A DNA stretch of 64,000 nucleotides from Ectopseudomonas alcaliphila (GTDB lineage: Bacteria > Pseudomonadota > Gammaproteobacteria > Pseudomonadales > Pseudomonadaceae): contig NZ_FNAE01000001.1 of assembly GCF_900101755.1 (NCBI RefSeq), positions 310,001-374,000 on the forward strand, read 5' to 3'. Below are positions 27,752-37,338 of the stretch, piece after piece; positions within the stretch are counted from its first letter, which is position 1, and every line of letters begins with the position of its first letter. Both the position numbers and the translations under genes were made by a program. Under the pieces are notes generated by a model that was given only the letters and a program-made list of their open reading frames with translations, was not told where the DNA came from and did not search any database.

Positions 27752-28543
27752 TCAGATAAAGAGCTTGCGCAGGCGCTGGGACAGGATGTCGATGGCGCTC
27801 ACCACCAGGATGATCACGATCAGCAGCGCGCAGGTCTGGGCGAACTGGAAGCCCCGGATGGACTCCCACAGCACCACGCCGATGCCGCCGGCGCCGACCA
27901 TGCCGACCACCGTGGCCGAGCGCACGTTGGATTCGAAGCGGTACAGCGAGTAGGAAATCCACAGCGGCAGCACCTGCGGAATGACCCCGAAGATCACCTC
28001 CTGCAGGGCACTGGCACCAGTGGCGCGCACGCCCTCGACCGGGCCCGGATCGATGGCTTCGACCGCCTCGGCGAACAGCTTGGCCAGTACCCCGGTGGTG
28101 CTGATGAACAGTGCCAGCACGCCCGCGAAGGGGCCGAGCCCGACCGCAACGACGAAGAGCATGGCGAAGACCATTTCGTTGATCGAACGGCAGGCATCCA
28201 TCACCCGGCGAACCGGCTGGTAGATCCACCAGGGCACGATGTTCTCGGAACAGAGGATGCCCAGCGGAATGGCGCAGACGATGGCCAGCACCGTGCCCCA
28301 GAGGGCGATCTGCACGGTGGTCACCATCTCCTTGAGGTAGTGCTGCCAGCTGCTGAAATCCGGCGGGAAAAAGTCGGCGGCGAAGGTAGCCATGTTGCCG
28401 GAGTCACGCACCAGCGCCAGCGGGTTCATTTCCGCGCCCTGCCAGGACCAGGCGAGCACGGCGAAAAACAGGCCCCAACCCATCAGTTGCGGCCAGCTGC
28501 GCTTGCCGTCGGCGATTGTGGTAGAGGTGGTCAGTGTGGTCAT
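27752..28543 (-). CDS. phnE: PhnE, phosphonate ABC transporter permease
   Basis: An inner-membrane permease of 263 residues with about six helices; the EAA loop that contacts the ATPase is [24 protein letters not shown] (about residues 175-198). It pairs with PhnC and PhnD. Only one phnE copy is present. ATG 28543; the frame further upstream runs through a REP. The gene is preceded by the hairpin region at 28561-28625. Confidence 0.94.
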   Translation of the reverse strand: MTTLTTSTTIADGKRSWPQLMGWGLFFAVLAWSWQGAEMNPLALVRDSGNMATFAADFFPPDFSSWQHYLKEMVTTVQIALWGTVLAIVCAIPLGILCSENIVPWWIYQPVRRVMDACRSINEMVFAMLFVVAVGLGPFAGVLALFISTTGVLAKLFAEAVEAIDPGPVEGVRATGASALQEVIFGVIPQVLPLWISYSLYRFESNVRSATVVGMVGAGGIGVVLWESIRGFQFAQTCALLIVIILVVSAIDILSQRLRKLFI

Positions 28544-28560
28544 GGGTAATTCTCGATCCT

Positions 28561-28625
28561 GTGGGAGGCGCTTCAGCGGCGAGCTTGTCGAGAGCCGCCC
28601 CGCTTTCGCGGAGCGGCTCTCGCGG
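28561..28625. repeat. REP half plus strong GC hairpin between phnD and phnE
   Basis: A GTGGGAGGCGCTTCAGCG REP arm is followed by a perfect stem of GAGAGCCGC/GCGGCTCTC type at about 28589-28624, ending at the phnD stop codon. No T run, so it is more likely an mRNA 3' stabiliser that favours phnD over phnE than a full terminator. Confidence 0.75.
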
Positions 28626-29627
28626 TCAGCCGGCGCTGGCGCCGCCCTGCTTCTCACGCTCGGCCATACGCTGCTCCAGCTTGGCCAGCTCGGCGTCCAG
28701 CTCCTTGAGCTGAGCCTGCTTGTCGGCGTCCTTGAGCTTGTCGTTGTTGGCCACTTCGGTGCGTTTCTTGAACAGTTCGAGCTGACGGATCGGCAGCAGC
28801 TGATCGTTGTCGGACGGCTTGAACTGGCCCCACTGCAGGCCTTCGAGCACCTTCTTCTCTTCCGGCTTGGCGCCGTAGGTCATGAAGAAGTTGCGCAGCT
28901 TGTCGCGGGTTTCCTGCGGCAGGTTCTTGCGCCAGACGATTGGGTCCGACGGGATCAGCGGCGAGGTCCAGATCACCTTGAGCTGCGCGGCCTTGTCCGG
29001 CGCGGTCACCTCCAAACGCTCCATGCCTTCGCTGTTGAAGGTGCCAACGTCGACCTGCTTGTTGGCCACCGACAGGGCGTTGACCTCATGGCTGCCGTTG
29101 AGCGAACGCTTGAAGATCTTGCCGGCGTCGGCATTGTTCTGGGCGAAGACGTAGTAGCCCGGCACCAGGTAGCCGGAGGTGGAGTTCGGGTCGCCGTTGG
29201 CGAAGGTCAGCGACTTGGCGTTCTTGAGCATGTCTTCGGCCGAGTCGATCGGGCTGTCCTTGTGCGCCACCAGCAGGCTGTAGTAACCCTGTGCGCCGTT
29301 GGCCGCCACGGTCTGGGCGAAGATCTCACCACCGGCACGATCCACCGCTTCCATCGCCGACTTGTTGCCGTACCAGGCCACGTCGACCTTGTCGAAGCGC
29401 ATGCCCTGGATGATCCCGGCGTAGTCGGGGGCAAAGAAGGCGTTGATCTTCACCCCGGTCTGCTTGCTCATATCGGCCAGGAAGGGGTCCCACATGGCCT
29501 TGAGGTTTTGCGAGGACTCGGTGGAAATGATGCCGAAGTTGAGTTCTTCGGCGGCCTGGGCCGAGCCCAGCAGGGAACCGGTGACGAGCGCAGAGGCAGC
29601 CAGCACCTGGCCGATGCGTTTGAACAT
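28626..29627 (-). CDS. phnD: PhnD, periplasmic phosphonate-binding protein
   Basis: It is the solute-binding component of the phosphonate importer. The 333-residue precursor has a Sec signal peptide ending at SAQA-AE. The mature part has [18 protein letters not shown] and [23 protein letters not shown], which form the phosphonate pocket in the E. coli protein. A charged helical C-terminal tail ([22 protein letters not shown]) matches homologues. ATG 29627 has AGGAG eight bases upstream; GTG 29636 is a less likely start. Confidence 0.96.
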   Translation of the reverse strand: MFKRIGQVLAASALVTGSLLGSAQAAEELNFGIISTESSQNLKAMWDPFLADMSKQTGVKINAFFAPDYAGIIQGMRFDKVDVAWYGNKSAMEAVDRAGGEIFAQTVAANGAQGYYSLLVAHKDSPIDSAEDMLKNAKSLTFANGDPNSTSGYLVPGYYVFAQNNADAGKIFKRSLNGSHEVNALSVANKQVDVGTFNSEGMERLEVTAPDKAAQLKVIWTSPLIPSDPIVWRKNLPQETRDKLRNFFMTYGAKPEEKKVLEGLQWGQFKPSDNDQLLPIRQLELFKKRTEVANNDKLKDADKQAQLKELDAELAKLEQRMAEREKQGGASAG

Positions 29628-29681
29628 AGAGCACACTCCTGTTGCGGGTTGGCGTTTTTGTTTCGAATGAGGAAGGCGACG

Positions 29682-30506
29682 TCAGGCCTTGGCTAGCGCC
29701 AGCGGACGCTCTACAGCCTGTGGCCGCTGCCCTTGCGGCAGCAGCAGGCTGATATCGAGATCGCCGCCATAGAGATCGTTGAGGAAATCGGGGTTGAAGC
29801 TATCGGTGGGGCCGTCGAAATGAATGCGCCCACCCTTGAGCGCCACGGCGCGCTGGCAATAACGCACCGCGTAGTCGACCTGATGCAGGGTCACCACCAC
29901 CGTCTTGCCATCGCGGCGGTTGATGTCGGCGAGAATCTCCATCACCTTGCGCGCCGACTCCGGGTCGAGCGAGGCGATGGGTTCGTCGGCGAGAATCACC
30001 TCAGCCTGCTGGCACAGCGCACGGGCGATGGCCACGCGTTGCTGCTGCCCCCCGGACAGGGTCGAAGCACGCTGTGCGGCGAACTCGGCCAGACCGACCC
30101 GCTCCAGCGCCTGCATGGCGCGCTGCTTCTCTTCGGGGTTGAACAGGCTCAAGCAGCCACGCCAGCGCGGCATGCGCCCCAGGCCACCGAGCAACACGTT
30201 CTGCATCACACTGAGGCGCCCGACCAGATTGAACTGCTGGAAGATGTAACCGATATCGGCGCGCTGACGACGCACGTCGCCGTTCAGGCGGCCATCGGCC
30301 TGCACCTGACGCCCGAGCACCTCGATGCTGCCGGCATCACCGCGCGCCAAGCCAGCGAGATGGCGCAGCAGGGTCGACTTGCCCGAGCCCGAAGCGCCGA
30401 TCAACGCCACCATTTCCCCCGGCTGTACCGACAGAGCCAGGTCGAACAACGCCTGTTTACGGCCGAAGCTCTTGTTCAGACGGTCGACTCGAATCGCTGC
30501 GCGCAT
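29682..30506 (-). CDS. phnC: PhnC, phosphonate ABC transporter ATPase
   Basis: The 274 residues include Walker [10 protein letters not shown], signature [15 protein letters not shown], Walker [12 protein letters not shown] and the switch His in [14 protein letters not shown]. It is the first gene of phnCDEFGHIJKLMNP. I start at ATG 30506 ([15 protein letters not shown]) with GAGGG upstream; ATG 30527 is possible. A PhnF-like operator and a candidate PHO box lie 50-110 bases upstream, so the operon should respond to phosphate starvation. Confidence 0.95.
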   Translation of the reverse strand: MRAAIRVDRLNKSFGRKQALFDLALSVQPGEMVALIGASGSGKSTLLRHLAGLARGDAGSIEVLGRQVQADGRLNGDVRRQRADIGYIFQQFNLVGRLSVMQNVLLGGLGRMPRWRGCLSLFNPEEKQRAMQALERVGLAEFAAQRASTLSGGQQQRVAIARALCQQAEVILADEPIASLDPESARKVMEILADINRRDGKTVVVTLHQVDYAVRYCQRAVALKGGRIHFDGPTDSFNPDFLNDLYGGDLDISLLLPQGQRPQAVERPLALAKA

Positions 30507-30559
30507 GGGCTGGCCCTCTACTATCATTGTCGATGCGAAGGCAGCTAGCGGGCGCCTTC

Positions 30560-30571
30560 TGGTGTAGACCA
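30560..30571. promoter_or_regulatory. Candidate PhnF operator upstream of phnC
   Basis: TGGTGTAGACCA has the HutC core GTGTAGAC and differs by one base from TGGTATAGACCA, the operator reported for mycobacterial PhnF. It is about 54 bases before the phnC ATG and downstream of the PHO box, where bound repressor would block transcription. Confidence 0.6.
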
Positions 30572-30586
30572 AGGTAGGCGCAAGCT

Positions 30587-30615
30587 GTGTCAAACCCGTG
30601 AACCGGGGATGACGA
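30587..30615 (-). promoter_or_regulatory. Candidate PHO box of the phn operon
   Basis: On the minus strand three 7-mers, TCGTCAT, GGTTCAC and TTGACAC, occur at exact 11-base steps. The PhoB consensus is two CTGTCAT-like units per 11-base step. Individual matches are moderate (4-6 of 7), so the support is the spacing and the position 80-110 bases before phnC. Confidence 0.45.
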
Positions 30616-30890
30616 TTGAGTGACCAAAACTTGAAACTTTTATGCTCCAGCGGAGCAACAAGATGAGTTCTGCCGAATACCGCGCATTTCAGACAATCGG
30701 TGCTGGCATAAAGCCGCCACCTGAATCACAATTCGACACGTATTTGGCGTCAAGGAAATGTTCAGATGACCCTCAGGTCATAATGACGCAGAACGCGATA
30801 CCGGTTGAACGGCTAGTGCGAAACACGGTCAAACCGGTGACAATCTCGACACTGACTACCAGTATCGCTCCCTGAACTAACCGGTAATGT
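30616..30890. other. Divergent phn-amrZ intergenic region
   Basis: Together with the phn control sites, 384 bases lie between phnC and amrZ. The amrZ side is less GC-rich than its surroundings and has an inverted repeat ATGACC-CTCA-GGTCAT (30766-30781) and three ACCGGT hexamers (30800, 30833, 30880), which could be regulatory. A 77-codon frame at 30642-30875 lacks an SD and homology and is not called. Confidence 0.45.
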
Positions 30891-31217
30891 ATGCGCCCTA
30901 TGAAACAGGCTATTTATTCCAGCCGCACGGCTGACAAATTTGTCGTTCGCTTGCCAGATGGCATGCGTGAGCGTATCGCTGACGTAGCACGCAACCATCA
31001 CCGCAGCATGAACTCGGAAATCATCGCCCGCCTGGAGCAAAGCATGCTTCAGGAAGGTGCTCTGGATGACGATCTCAGCCTGCGCCTCGACAGCCCCGAA
31101 CTGAGCCTCCATGAGCGTGAATTGCTGCAGCGTTTTCGTCAGCTGTCGCGCCGCCAGCAGAACGCGCTGGTTGCTCTGATTGCCCACGACGTGGAAATGG
31201 CCGCCGAAGAAGCCTGA
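30891..31217 (+). CDS. amrZ: AmrZ, ribbon-helix-helix regulator of alginate and motility genes
   Basis: A 108-residue Arc-type DNA-binding protein. Its ribbon-helix-helix region ([39 protein letters not shown], about residues 13-51) and C-terminal tetramerisation segment ([33 protein letters not shown]) agree closely with AmrZ of P. aeruginosa. There it represses fleQ, activates alginate and Psl-related control and represses itself. Start MRPMKQ as in that protein. It is a single gene closed by a bidirectional terminator. I could not find a sure AlgU promoter. Confidence 0.95.
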   Translation: MRPMKQAIYSSRTADKFVVRLPDGMRERIADVARNHHRSMNSEIIARLEQSMLQEGALDDDLSLRLDSPELSLHERELLQRFRQLSRRQQNALVALIAHDVEMAAEEA

Positions 31218-31223
31218 GGCGAG

Positions 31224-31262
31224 CCCATAAAAAAACCGGCCTTGAGCCGGTTTTTTTATGGG
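31224..31262. terminator. Bidirectional terminator between amrZ and oadB
   Basis: ACCGGC-CTTGA-GCCGGT with seven As before and seven Ts after makes a near-perfect symmetric terminator (CCCATAAAAAAACCGGC and complement) that serves both convergent genes. Confidence 0.93.
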
Positions 31263-31297
31263 CAACGAAAAGACGCGGAGCGAACTCCGCGCCTTGA

Positions 31298-32434
31298 TCA
31301 GCCAACGAAGCTGAGCAGCACCCCCGCCGCCACTGCCGAGCCAATCACCCCGGCCACGTTCGGCCCCATGGCATGCATCAGCAAGAAGTTCTGCGGATTG
31401 GCCTCCAGACCGACCTTGTTCGATACCCGTGCCGCCATTGGCACCGCCGACACGCCAGCCGAACCGATCAGCGGATTGACCTTGTGCGTGCTGAACACAT
31501 TCATCAGCTTGGCCATCAGCACACCAGCTGCAGTGCCACCGCAGAACGCCACCATGCCCAGCATCAGGATGCCCAGCGTCTTGAGCTGCAGGAAGGCCTC
31601 GGCCGACAGCTTCGAGCCCACGGTCAGGCCGAGGAAGATGGTGACGATATTGATCAGCGCGTTGCGCGAGGTGTCGGCCAGGCGCTCGACCACACCACTT
31701 TCACGCAGCAGATTGCCGAGAGCGAACATACCGATCAGCGGGGCCGCGTCCGGCAACAGCAAGCCCACCAGCAGGCACAGCACGATAGGGAAGACGATTT
31801 TCTCGGTCTGCCCCACCGGACGCAGTTGCTGCATGACGATGGCGCGCTCTTCCTTGGTGGTCAGTGCGCGCATGATCGGCGGCTGCAACAGCGGTACCAG
31901 CGCCATGTAGGCATAAGCCGCCACGGCAATGGGGCCGAGCAGATCAGGCGCCAGCTTGGAGGTGACGAAGATCGATGTCGGCCCGTCCGCCCCGCCGATG
32001 ATGGCGATGGACGCCGCCTCCTTGAGGGTGAACTCCATGCCGGGAATGCCCAACGCGGTGATCGCCAGAGCGCCGAGCAGGGTGCCGAAGATACCGAACT
32101 GCGCAGCAGCACCGAGCAGCAACGTCTTCGGGTTGGCCAGCATAGGACCGAAGTCGGTCATGGCGCCGACACCTAGGAAGATCAGCAACGGGAAGATGCT
32201 GGTCGGCAGGCCCACTTCGTAGATCAGATGCAGGAAACCTGCGCCCTCGGCCATGTTGGCCACCGGGATGTTCGACAGCAGGCCGCCGAAGCCGATGGGC
32301 ACCAGCAGCAGGGGCTCGAAACCCTTCTTGATGGCCAGATAGATCAGCAGCAGGCAGACCGCGATCATGAATACCTGACCGGGCTCCAGATGGTACAGAC
32401 CGGTGCTCTGCCAGAGCTTGAGCAACTTTTCCAT
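31298..32434 (-). CDS. oadB: Oxaloacetate decarboxylase beta subunit (sodium pump)
   Basis: The integral-membrane subunit couples decarboxylation of carboxybiotin to sodium export. It has 378 residues and about ten membrane segments, with the family motifs [10 protein letters not shown] and [10 protein letters not shown]. It starts ten bases after oadA ends. OadB and GcdB/MmdB homologues look alike; the linked OadA decides the call. It is last in oadGAB. Confidence 0.92.
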   Translation of the reverse strand: MEKLLKLWQSTGLYHLEPGQVFMIAVCLLLIYLAIKKGFEPLLLVPIGFGGLLSNIPVANMAEGAGFLHLIYEVGLPTSIFPLLIFLGVGAMTDFGPMLANPKTLLLGAAAQFGIFGTLLGALAITALGIPGMEFTLKEAASIAIIGGADGPTSIFVTSKLAPDLLGPIAVAAYAYMALVPLLQPPIMRALTTKEERAIVMQQLRPVGQTEKIVFPIVLCLLVGLLLPDAAPLIGMFALGNLLRESGVVERLADTSRNALINIVTIFLGLTVGSKLSAEAFLQLKTLGILMLGMVAFCGGTAAGVLMAKLMNVFSTHKVNPLIGSAGVSAVPMAARVSNKVGLEANPQNFLLMHAMGPNVAGVIGSAVAAGVLLSFVG

Positions 32435-32444
32435 GGTCCGCCCC

Positions 32445-34223
32445 TCAGCCGATGGTCAGCAGGCTTGCGCCCACTGCCACTGCATCGCCGACCTTGACGT
32501 TGACGGCACCGACGGTACCCGCCTTGAAGGCGCGGATCTCGGTTTCCATCTTCATTGCTTCGAGGATGATCACCAGTTGCCCCTCCTCCACGGCCTGGCC
32601 AGGCTGCACCAGCACCTTGAAAATATTGCCAGCCAGCGGCGCGGCTTGCGGCTCGCCGCCACCCACGGCGGCCGGAGCCGCCGCCGGTGCGGCGCTCGCC
32701 GCGCCACCGACAGGTTTGATGCCTTCGATATCGCCGCCTTCGTTCACTTGCACGACGAACGACTTGCCATTGACTTCGACGGTGTAGACCTCAGGCTTGC
32801 CGGCCTCGCGAGCCGGGCTTTCCTTACCGGTCGGGGCTGGTTCGAAGGCTGCCGGATTGCCGCGATTTTCCAGGAACTTCAATCCGATCTGCGGGAACAG
32901 TGCGTAAGTCAGTACATCATCGATTTCGTCGACCGCCAGCTTGATGCCTTTCTCCTGGGCGATGCCCTTGAGTTCGGCGGTCAGCTTGTCCATCTCCGCC
33001 TCGAGCAGGTCAGCCGGGCGGCAGGTAATGGCTTCGGCGCCATCGAGCACACGGGCCTGCAATTCGGCGTTGAACGGTGCGGGCGCAGCGCCGTACTCGC
33101 CCTTGAGCACACCCGCCGTTTCCTTGGTGATGGACTTGTAGCGCTCGCCGGTAAGCACGTTGATCACCGCCTGGGTGCCAACGATCTGCGAGGTCGGTGT
33201 CACCAGCGGGATGAAACCCAGGTCTTCGCGCACGCGCGGAATCTCGGCCAGCACCTGGTCGAACTTGTCCTGGGCGCCCTGCTCTTTGAGCTGGCTTTCC
33301 ATATTGGTGAGCATACCGCCCGGCACCTGAGCGACCAGGATGCGCGAGTCGACGCCCTTGAGGTTGCCCTCGAACTTCGCGTACTTCTTGCGCACCTCGC
33401 GGAAATAGGCAGCAATTTCTTCCAGCAGCTCCAGGTTCAGCCCGGTATCACGTTCGGTGCCCTGGAACATGGCCACCACCGATTCGGTCGGCGAATGGCC
33501 GTAGGTCATCGACAGCGAGGAGATGGCGGTGTCGACGTTGTCGATACCGGCTTCCACCGCCTTGAGGATGGCCACGGACGACAAGCCCGCCGTGGCATGG
33601 CACTGCATATGAATCGGGATACTCAGGCTGGCCTTCAGCCGCGACACCAGTTCGAACGCGGTGTAGGGCGTAAGAATGCCGGCCATGTCCTTGATGGCGA
33701 CCGAATCGGCGCCCATGTCTTCGATCTGCTTGGCCAGATCGACCCACATTTCCAGCGTGTGCACCGGGCTGGTGGTGTAGGAGATGGTGCCCTGAGCATG
33801 CTTGTCCTGCTTCTTCACCGCCTTGAGTGCGGTTTCCAGGTTGCGCGGGTCATTCATCGCATCGAACACGCGGAACACGTCGACGCCGTTGACAGCTGCG
33901 CGCTCGACGAACTTTTCCACCACATCATCGGCGTAGTGGCGGTAGCCCAGCAGGTTCTGCCCACGCAGCAGCATCTGCTGACGGGTATTGGGCATGGCTT
34001 TCTTCAGCTCGCGGATGCGCTCCCAGGGATCTTCGCCGAGATAACGAATGCAGGCGTCGAAGGTCGCACCGCCCCAGGACTCCACCGACCAGAAGCCGAC
34101 CTGATCGAGCTTGGGCGCAATCGGCAGCATGTCTTCGAGACGCACACGCGTCGCCAGGATCGACTGATGCGCATCACGCAGCACCACATCGGTGATTCCG
34201 AGTGCTTGTTTCACGGCAGTCAT
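32445..34223 (-). CDS. oadA: Oxaloacetate decarboxylase alpha subunit (carboxyltransferase plus biotin domain)
   Basis: This cytoplasmic subunit moves the carboxyl group of oxaloacetate to its own biotin, yielding pyruvate. About 592 residues: a TIM-barrel carboxyltransferase domain ([14 protein letters not shown], the RDAHQS signature; [11 protein letters not shown] for the metal), a PYC/OADA domain, an Ala/Pro-rich linker ([18 protein letters not shown]) and a biotinyl domain with EAMKMETE, whose Lys carries biotin. Start ATG 34223 ([13 protein letters not shown]). A pyruvate carboxylase B subunit is similar, but oadB and oadG on either side make the pump likely. Confidence 0.94.
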   Translation of the reverse strand: MTAVKQALGITDVVLRDAHQSILATRVRLEDMLPIAPKLDQVGFWSVESWGGATFDACIRYLGEDPWERIRELKKAMPNTRQQMLLRGQNLLGYRHYADDVVEKFVERAAVNGVDVFRVFDAMNDPRNLETALKAVKKQDKHAQGTISYTTSPVHTLEMWVDLAKQIEDMGADSVAIKDMAGILTPYTAFELVSRLKASLSIPIHMQCHATAGLSSVAILKAVEAGIDNVDTAISSLSMTYGHSPTESVVAMFQGTERDTGLNLELLEEIAAYFREVRKKYAKFEGNLKGVDSRILVAQVPGGMLTNMESQLKEQGAQDKFDQVLAEIPRVREDLGFIPLVTPTSQIVGTQAVINVLTGERYKSITKETAGVLKGEYGAAPAPFNAELQARVLDGAEAITCRPADLLEAEMDKLTAELKGIAQEKGIKLAVDEIDDVLTYALFPQIGLKFLENRGNPAAFEPAPTGKESPAREAGKPEVYTVEVNGKSFVVQVNEGGDIEGIKPVGGAASAAPAAAPAAVGGGEPQAAPLAGNIFKVLVQPGQAVEEGQLVIILEAMKMETEIRAFKAGTVGAVNVKVGDAVAVGASLLTIG

Positions 34224-34246
34224 ACAGATGCTCCCTCTGAACCTGA

Positions 34247-34504
34247 TCAACCGCGGCGTGCGCGGTGCTGAGCAATAGCGGATTGGATGGCGACCAGCGT
34301 TTCCGCATCCGGCTCATGGCTGGCCGACTTGACACTGGGCGCTGGAGAAGAAACGGCCGGGGTCGGCGCGGGCGGAGCGAAGGTCGCGATCAGACGTGAC
34401 ATCAGACTGACCACACCCACCAGCAACACCAAAAAGACAAATACGAAGCCCATGCCAAACAGCATGAGTTCGACACCCTCGAGCAGCAGTTCACTGGGGG
34501 TCAT
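34247..34504 (-). CDS. oadG: Oxaloacetate decarboxylase gamma subunit
   Basis: An 85-residue protein with one N-terminal membrane helix ([23 protein letters not shown]) and a Pro/Ala-rich hydrophilic tail ending HRARRG. OadG anchors and assembles the alpha and beta subunits. It precedes oadA by 23 bases. The His residues that bind zinc in enterobacterial OadG tails are sparse here (two). Confidence 0.9.
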   Translation of the reverse strand: MTPSELLLEGVELMLFGMGFVFVFLVLLVGVVSLMSRLIATFAPPAPTPAVSSPAPSVKSASHEPDAETLVAIQSAIAQHRARRG

Positions 34505-34705
34505 CTTGGCTCCTTTAGCCAGCAGCTAAGCGGCTGCGTTCATTATTGATTAGGAGCGCCCAGAGTCAGCACCTGGGCAAAGCTGGCGAACCTTAGCGTG
34601 AAACAAGCGTTTGAAGCAAACGCCAAAAGAGCTGGACGGGCTATTTATGTAGTGCTTTATCAGCATCCACTACCAAAGAAGTAGAAAGGCCCTGCGAGCG
34701 AAGCC

Positions 34706-35635
34706 TCAGGATGCGGAGCGAGCAGCGGTATCAACGGCAGGAGCAAGCCTCAGCAGCATCTTGAAGTGACGCGTCTCATCGCCAGGGGTGCGCCCGAACA
34801 GACGCTTGAATTCCCGGTTGAACTGCGACGGGCTTTCATAGCCCACACGCTGCGCAGCACTGATCGCACTCATCTGGTTGCGGATCATCAGCAGGCGCGC
34901 CTGATGCAAGCGAATGGCCTTGAGATACTGCAATGGCGAGCGGCTGGTCATTGCCTTGAAATGCACATGGAAGGTCGGCACGCTCATGCTGGCGATTTCG
35001 GCCAGCGAGGGCACATCGAGCGATTCCTGATAATCCCGGTGAATCCGCTGCAGGACGCGTGCAATACGACCGAAATGACTGTGTTGCGCCAGGGTCGCGC
35101 GCAGACCACTGCCCTGCTCACCCTGCAGCACGCGAAAGACGATCTCACGCAGAATCGACGGACCGAGCAGGCGCACCTCGTCGGGGTCAGCCAGCGCCTC
35201 CAGCAGGCGCAAGGTGGCGTCGCTCAGGCGTGCATCCATCGGGCTGGAATAAAGCGTGGCCGGTCGAGTTGGCTGGGGCTCGTCCAGATCCATGACCAAC
35301 TCGGCCACCAGCAGCGGATCGACACGCAGCGCCACCCCCAGCATGGGCTCTTCGGCACTGGCCTCGGTTTCGATGGAGAACGGCAAAGGCAGCGCCAGCA
35401 CCAGATAGTGCTGCGCATCGTAGACGTACAGATTGCCGTCGTGCAGCCCGCGCTTGCGCCCCTGGATCACGATCACGATGCTCGGCTCGTAAAGCGCTGG
35501 CGTCACCGGAAGCGGCCGATTGGAGCGCATGAAGGTGACCCCGTCGAGCTGCGCCGCGGTATACCCCTCCTCGGGGGCCAGGCGCAGCATCAGTTCGACC
35601 ATGCGCCGCCTCATGCTTTCGGGATTCGCGCTCAT
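34706..35635 (-). CDS. AraC-family regulator with AraC_N cupin domain
   Basis: The 309-residue protein has an N-terminal effector domain of the AraC_N type (YEPSIVIVIQGRKRGLHDGNLYVYDAQHYLVLALPLPF) and a C-terminal double helix-turn-helix (SLAEIASMSVPTFHVHFKAMTSRSPLQYLKAIRLHQAR, then AAQRVGYESPSQFNREFKRLFGRTPG). Members commonly sit beside short-chain or aldo-keto reductases and activate them. It is divergent from an SDR gene with 142 bases between, so it most likely controls that three-gene unit. Inducer unknown. Confidence 0.92.
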   Translation of the reverse strand: MSANPESMRRRMVELMLRLAPEEGYTAAQLDGVTFMRSNRPLPVTPALYEPSIVIVIQGRKRGLHDGNLYVYDAQHYLVLALPLPFSIETEASAEEPMLGVALRVDPLLVAELVMDLDEPQPTRPATLYSSPMDARLSDATLRLLEALADPDEVRLLGPSILREIVFRVLQGEQGSGLRATLAQHSHFGRIARVLQRIHRDYQESLDVPSLAEIASMSVPTFHVHFKAMTSRSPLQYLKAIRLHQARLLMIRNQMSAISAAQRVGYESPSQFNREFKRLFGRTPGDETRHFKMLLRLAPAVDTAARSAS

Positions 35636-35777
35636 GCCTCAGGCACCCACTCATGATGAAGACTCGGCATTTTAGGAAGCAGTCAATAGAAACAGGCAAT
35701 ATCGAAAGAGTAACGAGACTTAGCAACCGGCCCTCCCCTGCCTAGCATGGACTCTCCAGAACCTAATGGAGACCGAC

Positions 35778-36500
35778 ATGAGCAAAGTCATCCTCATCAC
35801 CGGCGCCAGTAGCGGCATCGGTGAAGCCATCGCCAGACACCTGGCAAGCCTGGGTCATCACGTGGTACTCGGCGCACGACGCCTCGAGCGTTTGCAAACA
35901 CTGGTAGAAGAACTGCAAGCACAAGGTCAACACGCCTCCTGCCGCGCCCTCGATGTCAGCCAACTGCATGACATGCAAGCCTTCGTCGAGCACGCCGAAG
36001 CGCATCACGGCCCCATCGACGTGATCATCAACAATGCCGGCGTCATGCCGCTGTCGCCGCTCAACGCCCTGAAAGTGGATGAATGGAATCGCATGATCGA
36101 CGTCAACGTGCGCGGCGTGCTGCACGGTATCGCCGCCGTGCTGCCGGGCATGGAAGAGCGCGGACGCGGCCAGGTAATCAACATCGCCTCCATCGGCGCC
36201 CACGCCGTATCACCGACGGCAGCGGTCTATTGCGCCACCAAGTATGCCGTCTGGGCGATATCCGAAGGCCTGCGCCAGGAAAGCGAGCGCATACGCGTCA
36301 CCACCATCTGCCCGGGCGTGGTCGAGTCCGAACTGGCCGACAGCATCTCCGACGCCAGTGCGCGCGAGGCGATGCAAGCCTTTCGCCGTATAGCCATAAC
36401 ACCGGACGCCATCGCCCGCGCCGTGGCCTATGCAGTCGAACAGCCGGACGACGTCGACGTCAGCGAACTGATCGTTCGGCCGACCGCCAGTCCTTATTGA
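35778..36500 (+). CDS. Short-chain dehydrogenase/reductase
   Basis: A classical SDR of 240 residues: cofactor loop TGASSGIGEA near the N-terminus, NNAG at about 83-86, catalytic Ser in NIASIGAH, and YCATKYA for the Tyr-Lys pair. ARRLER after the second strand suggests NADP(H). It is close to the YdfG/serine dehydrogenase-like group, but substrate is not assignable. ATG 35778 has GGAG seven bases upstream. It leads a set of three plus-strand genes facing the AraC regulator. Confidence 0.92.
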   Translation: MSKVILITGASSGIGEAIARHLASLGHHVVLGARRLERLQTLVEELQAQGQHASCRALDVSQLHDMQAFVEHAEAHHGPIDVIINNAGVMPLSPLNALKVDEWNRMIDVNVRGVLHGIAAVLPGMEERGRGQVINIASIGAHAVSPTAAVYCATKYAVWAISEGLRQESERIRVTTICPGVVESELADSISDASAREAMQAFRRIAITPDAIARAVAYAVEQPDDVDVSELIVRPTASPY

Positions 36501-36511
36501 GGGAGACCCGC

Positions 36512-36841
36512 ATGCCAGCGAAGAACACCCTGGCGGCGCTGCTGATAAGCAGCGCCCTGTTGCCCGAGATGACAATGGCAGAAGCGAACAATCCACATCC
36601 CTACGTAGGCATGTGGGTAACGGACGATGGCCATGTCCGTCATGCGCTACTGGCCAACGGGCGTTATGACGAAGCACGCGGGAATCGAGAAAGCGCCTAT
36701 CAGGGCAACTACCGGATCACCGGTAATCACATCGACTATGTCGACGACACCGGCTTTACCGCCGACGGTGAATTCATCGACGACGTGCTCTACCACGGCG
36801 GGATGGTGCTGCGCCGCAAAAGCCCCCCAACTAACGAGTAA
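36512..36841 (+). CDS. Exported Atu4866-family protein
   Basis: A 109-residue precursor: an N-terminal signal sequence (MPAKNTLAALLISSALLPEMTMA) followed by about 85 residues matching the Atu4866 family. These show YVGMWVTDDGHVRHALLANGRYDEARG, YQGNYRITGNHIDYVDDTGFTADGEF and LYHGGMVLRR. The domain is a small beta barrel of unknown function, often found beside SDR or AraC genes. It starts 11 bases after the SDR gene, with GGGAG upstream. Confidence 0.85.
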   Translation: MPAKNTLAALLISSALLPEMTMAEANNPHPYVGMWVTDDGHVRHALLANGRYDEARGNRESAYQGNYRITGNHIDYVDDTGFTADGEFIDDVLYHGGMVLRRKSPPTNE

Positions 36842-36870
36842 CGATACCCATCAGCCAAGGGAAGAAGCCC

Positions 36871-37332
36871 ATGAACATGCAAAAGATTGTCGCCGCACTG
36901 CTTCTGAGTGCATCACTCTGCCTCCCGACCTGGGCCAGTGACAACACCGAGGCCAATCAGGCTCTGATTCAGCAAGCCTTCGATGACTGGCGTGCAGGCC
37001 AAGGCGGCATCTTCCAGTTGCTGGCCGATGACGCCGTCTGGGTCGTGGCCGGCAACAGCCCTTACTCCGGGACGTACCGCACGCGCGAGGCGTTCATGGA
37101 AGATGCAGTCAAACCCATCACTGAAAAACTCGCGACACCTATCGTCCCCACCGTCCGCCAGATCGTGGCGCAGGGACCTTACGTCGTCGTGCAGTGGGAT
37201 GGCCAGGCGACCGCCAAGGACGGCAGCCGCTACGAGAACAGTTATTCCTGGCACATGCAGCTGGAGAACGGCCGGATCACCCGGGTCACGGCCTTTCTCG
37301 ATACATGGCGACTGGTCGAGCTGATGAACTGA
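36871..37332 (+). CDS. Exported NTF2/SnoaL-like protein
   Basis: The 153-residue precursor has a clear signal peptide (MNMQKIVAALLLSASLCLPTWA-S). The mature part is a cone-shaped NTF2-like domain: ALIQQAFDDWRAGQGGIFQLLADDAVWVVAGNSPYSGTYRTREAFMED, then YVVVQWDGQATAKDGSRYENSYSWHMQLENGRITRVTAFLDTWRL. SnoaL-like folds include isomerases and binding proteins; a periplasmic one is less common. It is third in the SDR unit. Confidence 0.87.
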   Translation: MNMQKIVAALLLSASLCLPTWASDNTEANQALIQQAFDDWRAGQGGIFQLLADDAVWVVAGNSPYSGTYRTREAFMEDAVKPITEKLATPIVPTVRQIVAQGPYVVVQWDGQATAKDGSRYENSYSWHMQLENGRITRVTAFLDTWRLVELMN

Positions 37333-37338
37333 CGAGAC

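Noticed and set aside
30642-30875. 77-codon frame upstream of amrZ
   Set aside because: No SD, no recognisable domain, and it overlaps the likely amrZ promoter.
30643-30890. AlgU (sigma-22) promoter for amrZ
   Set aside because: No GAACTT-N16/17-TCTGA match with good spacing was found, though the gene depends on AlgU in P. aeruginosa.
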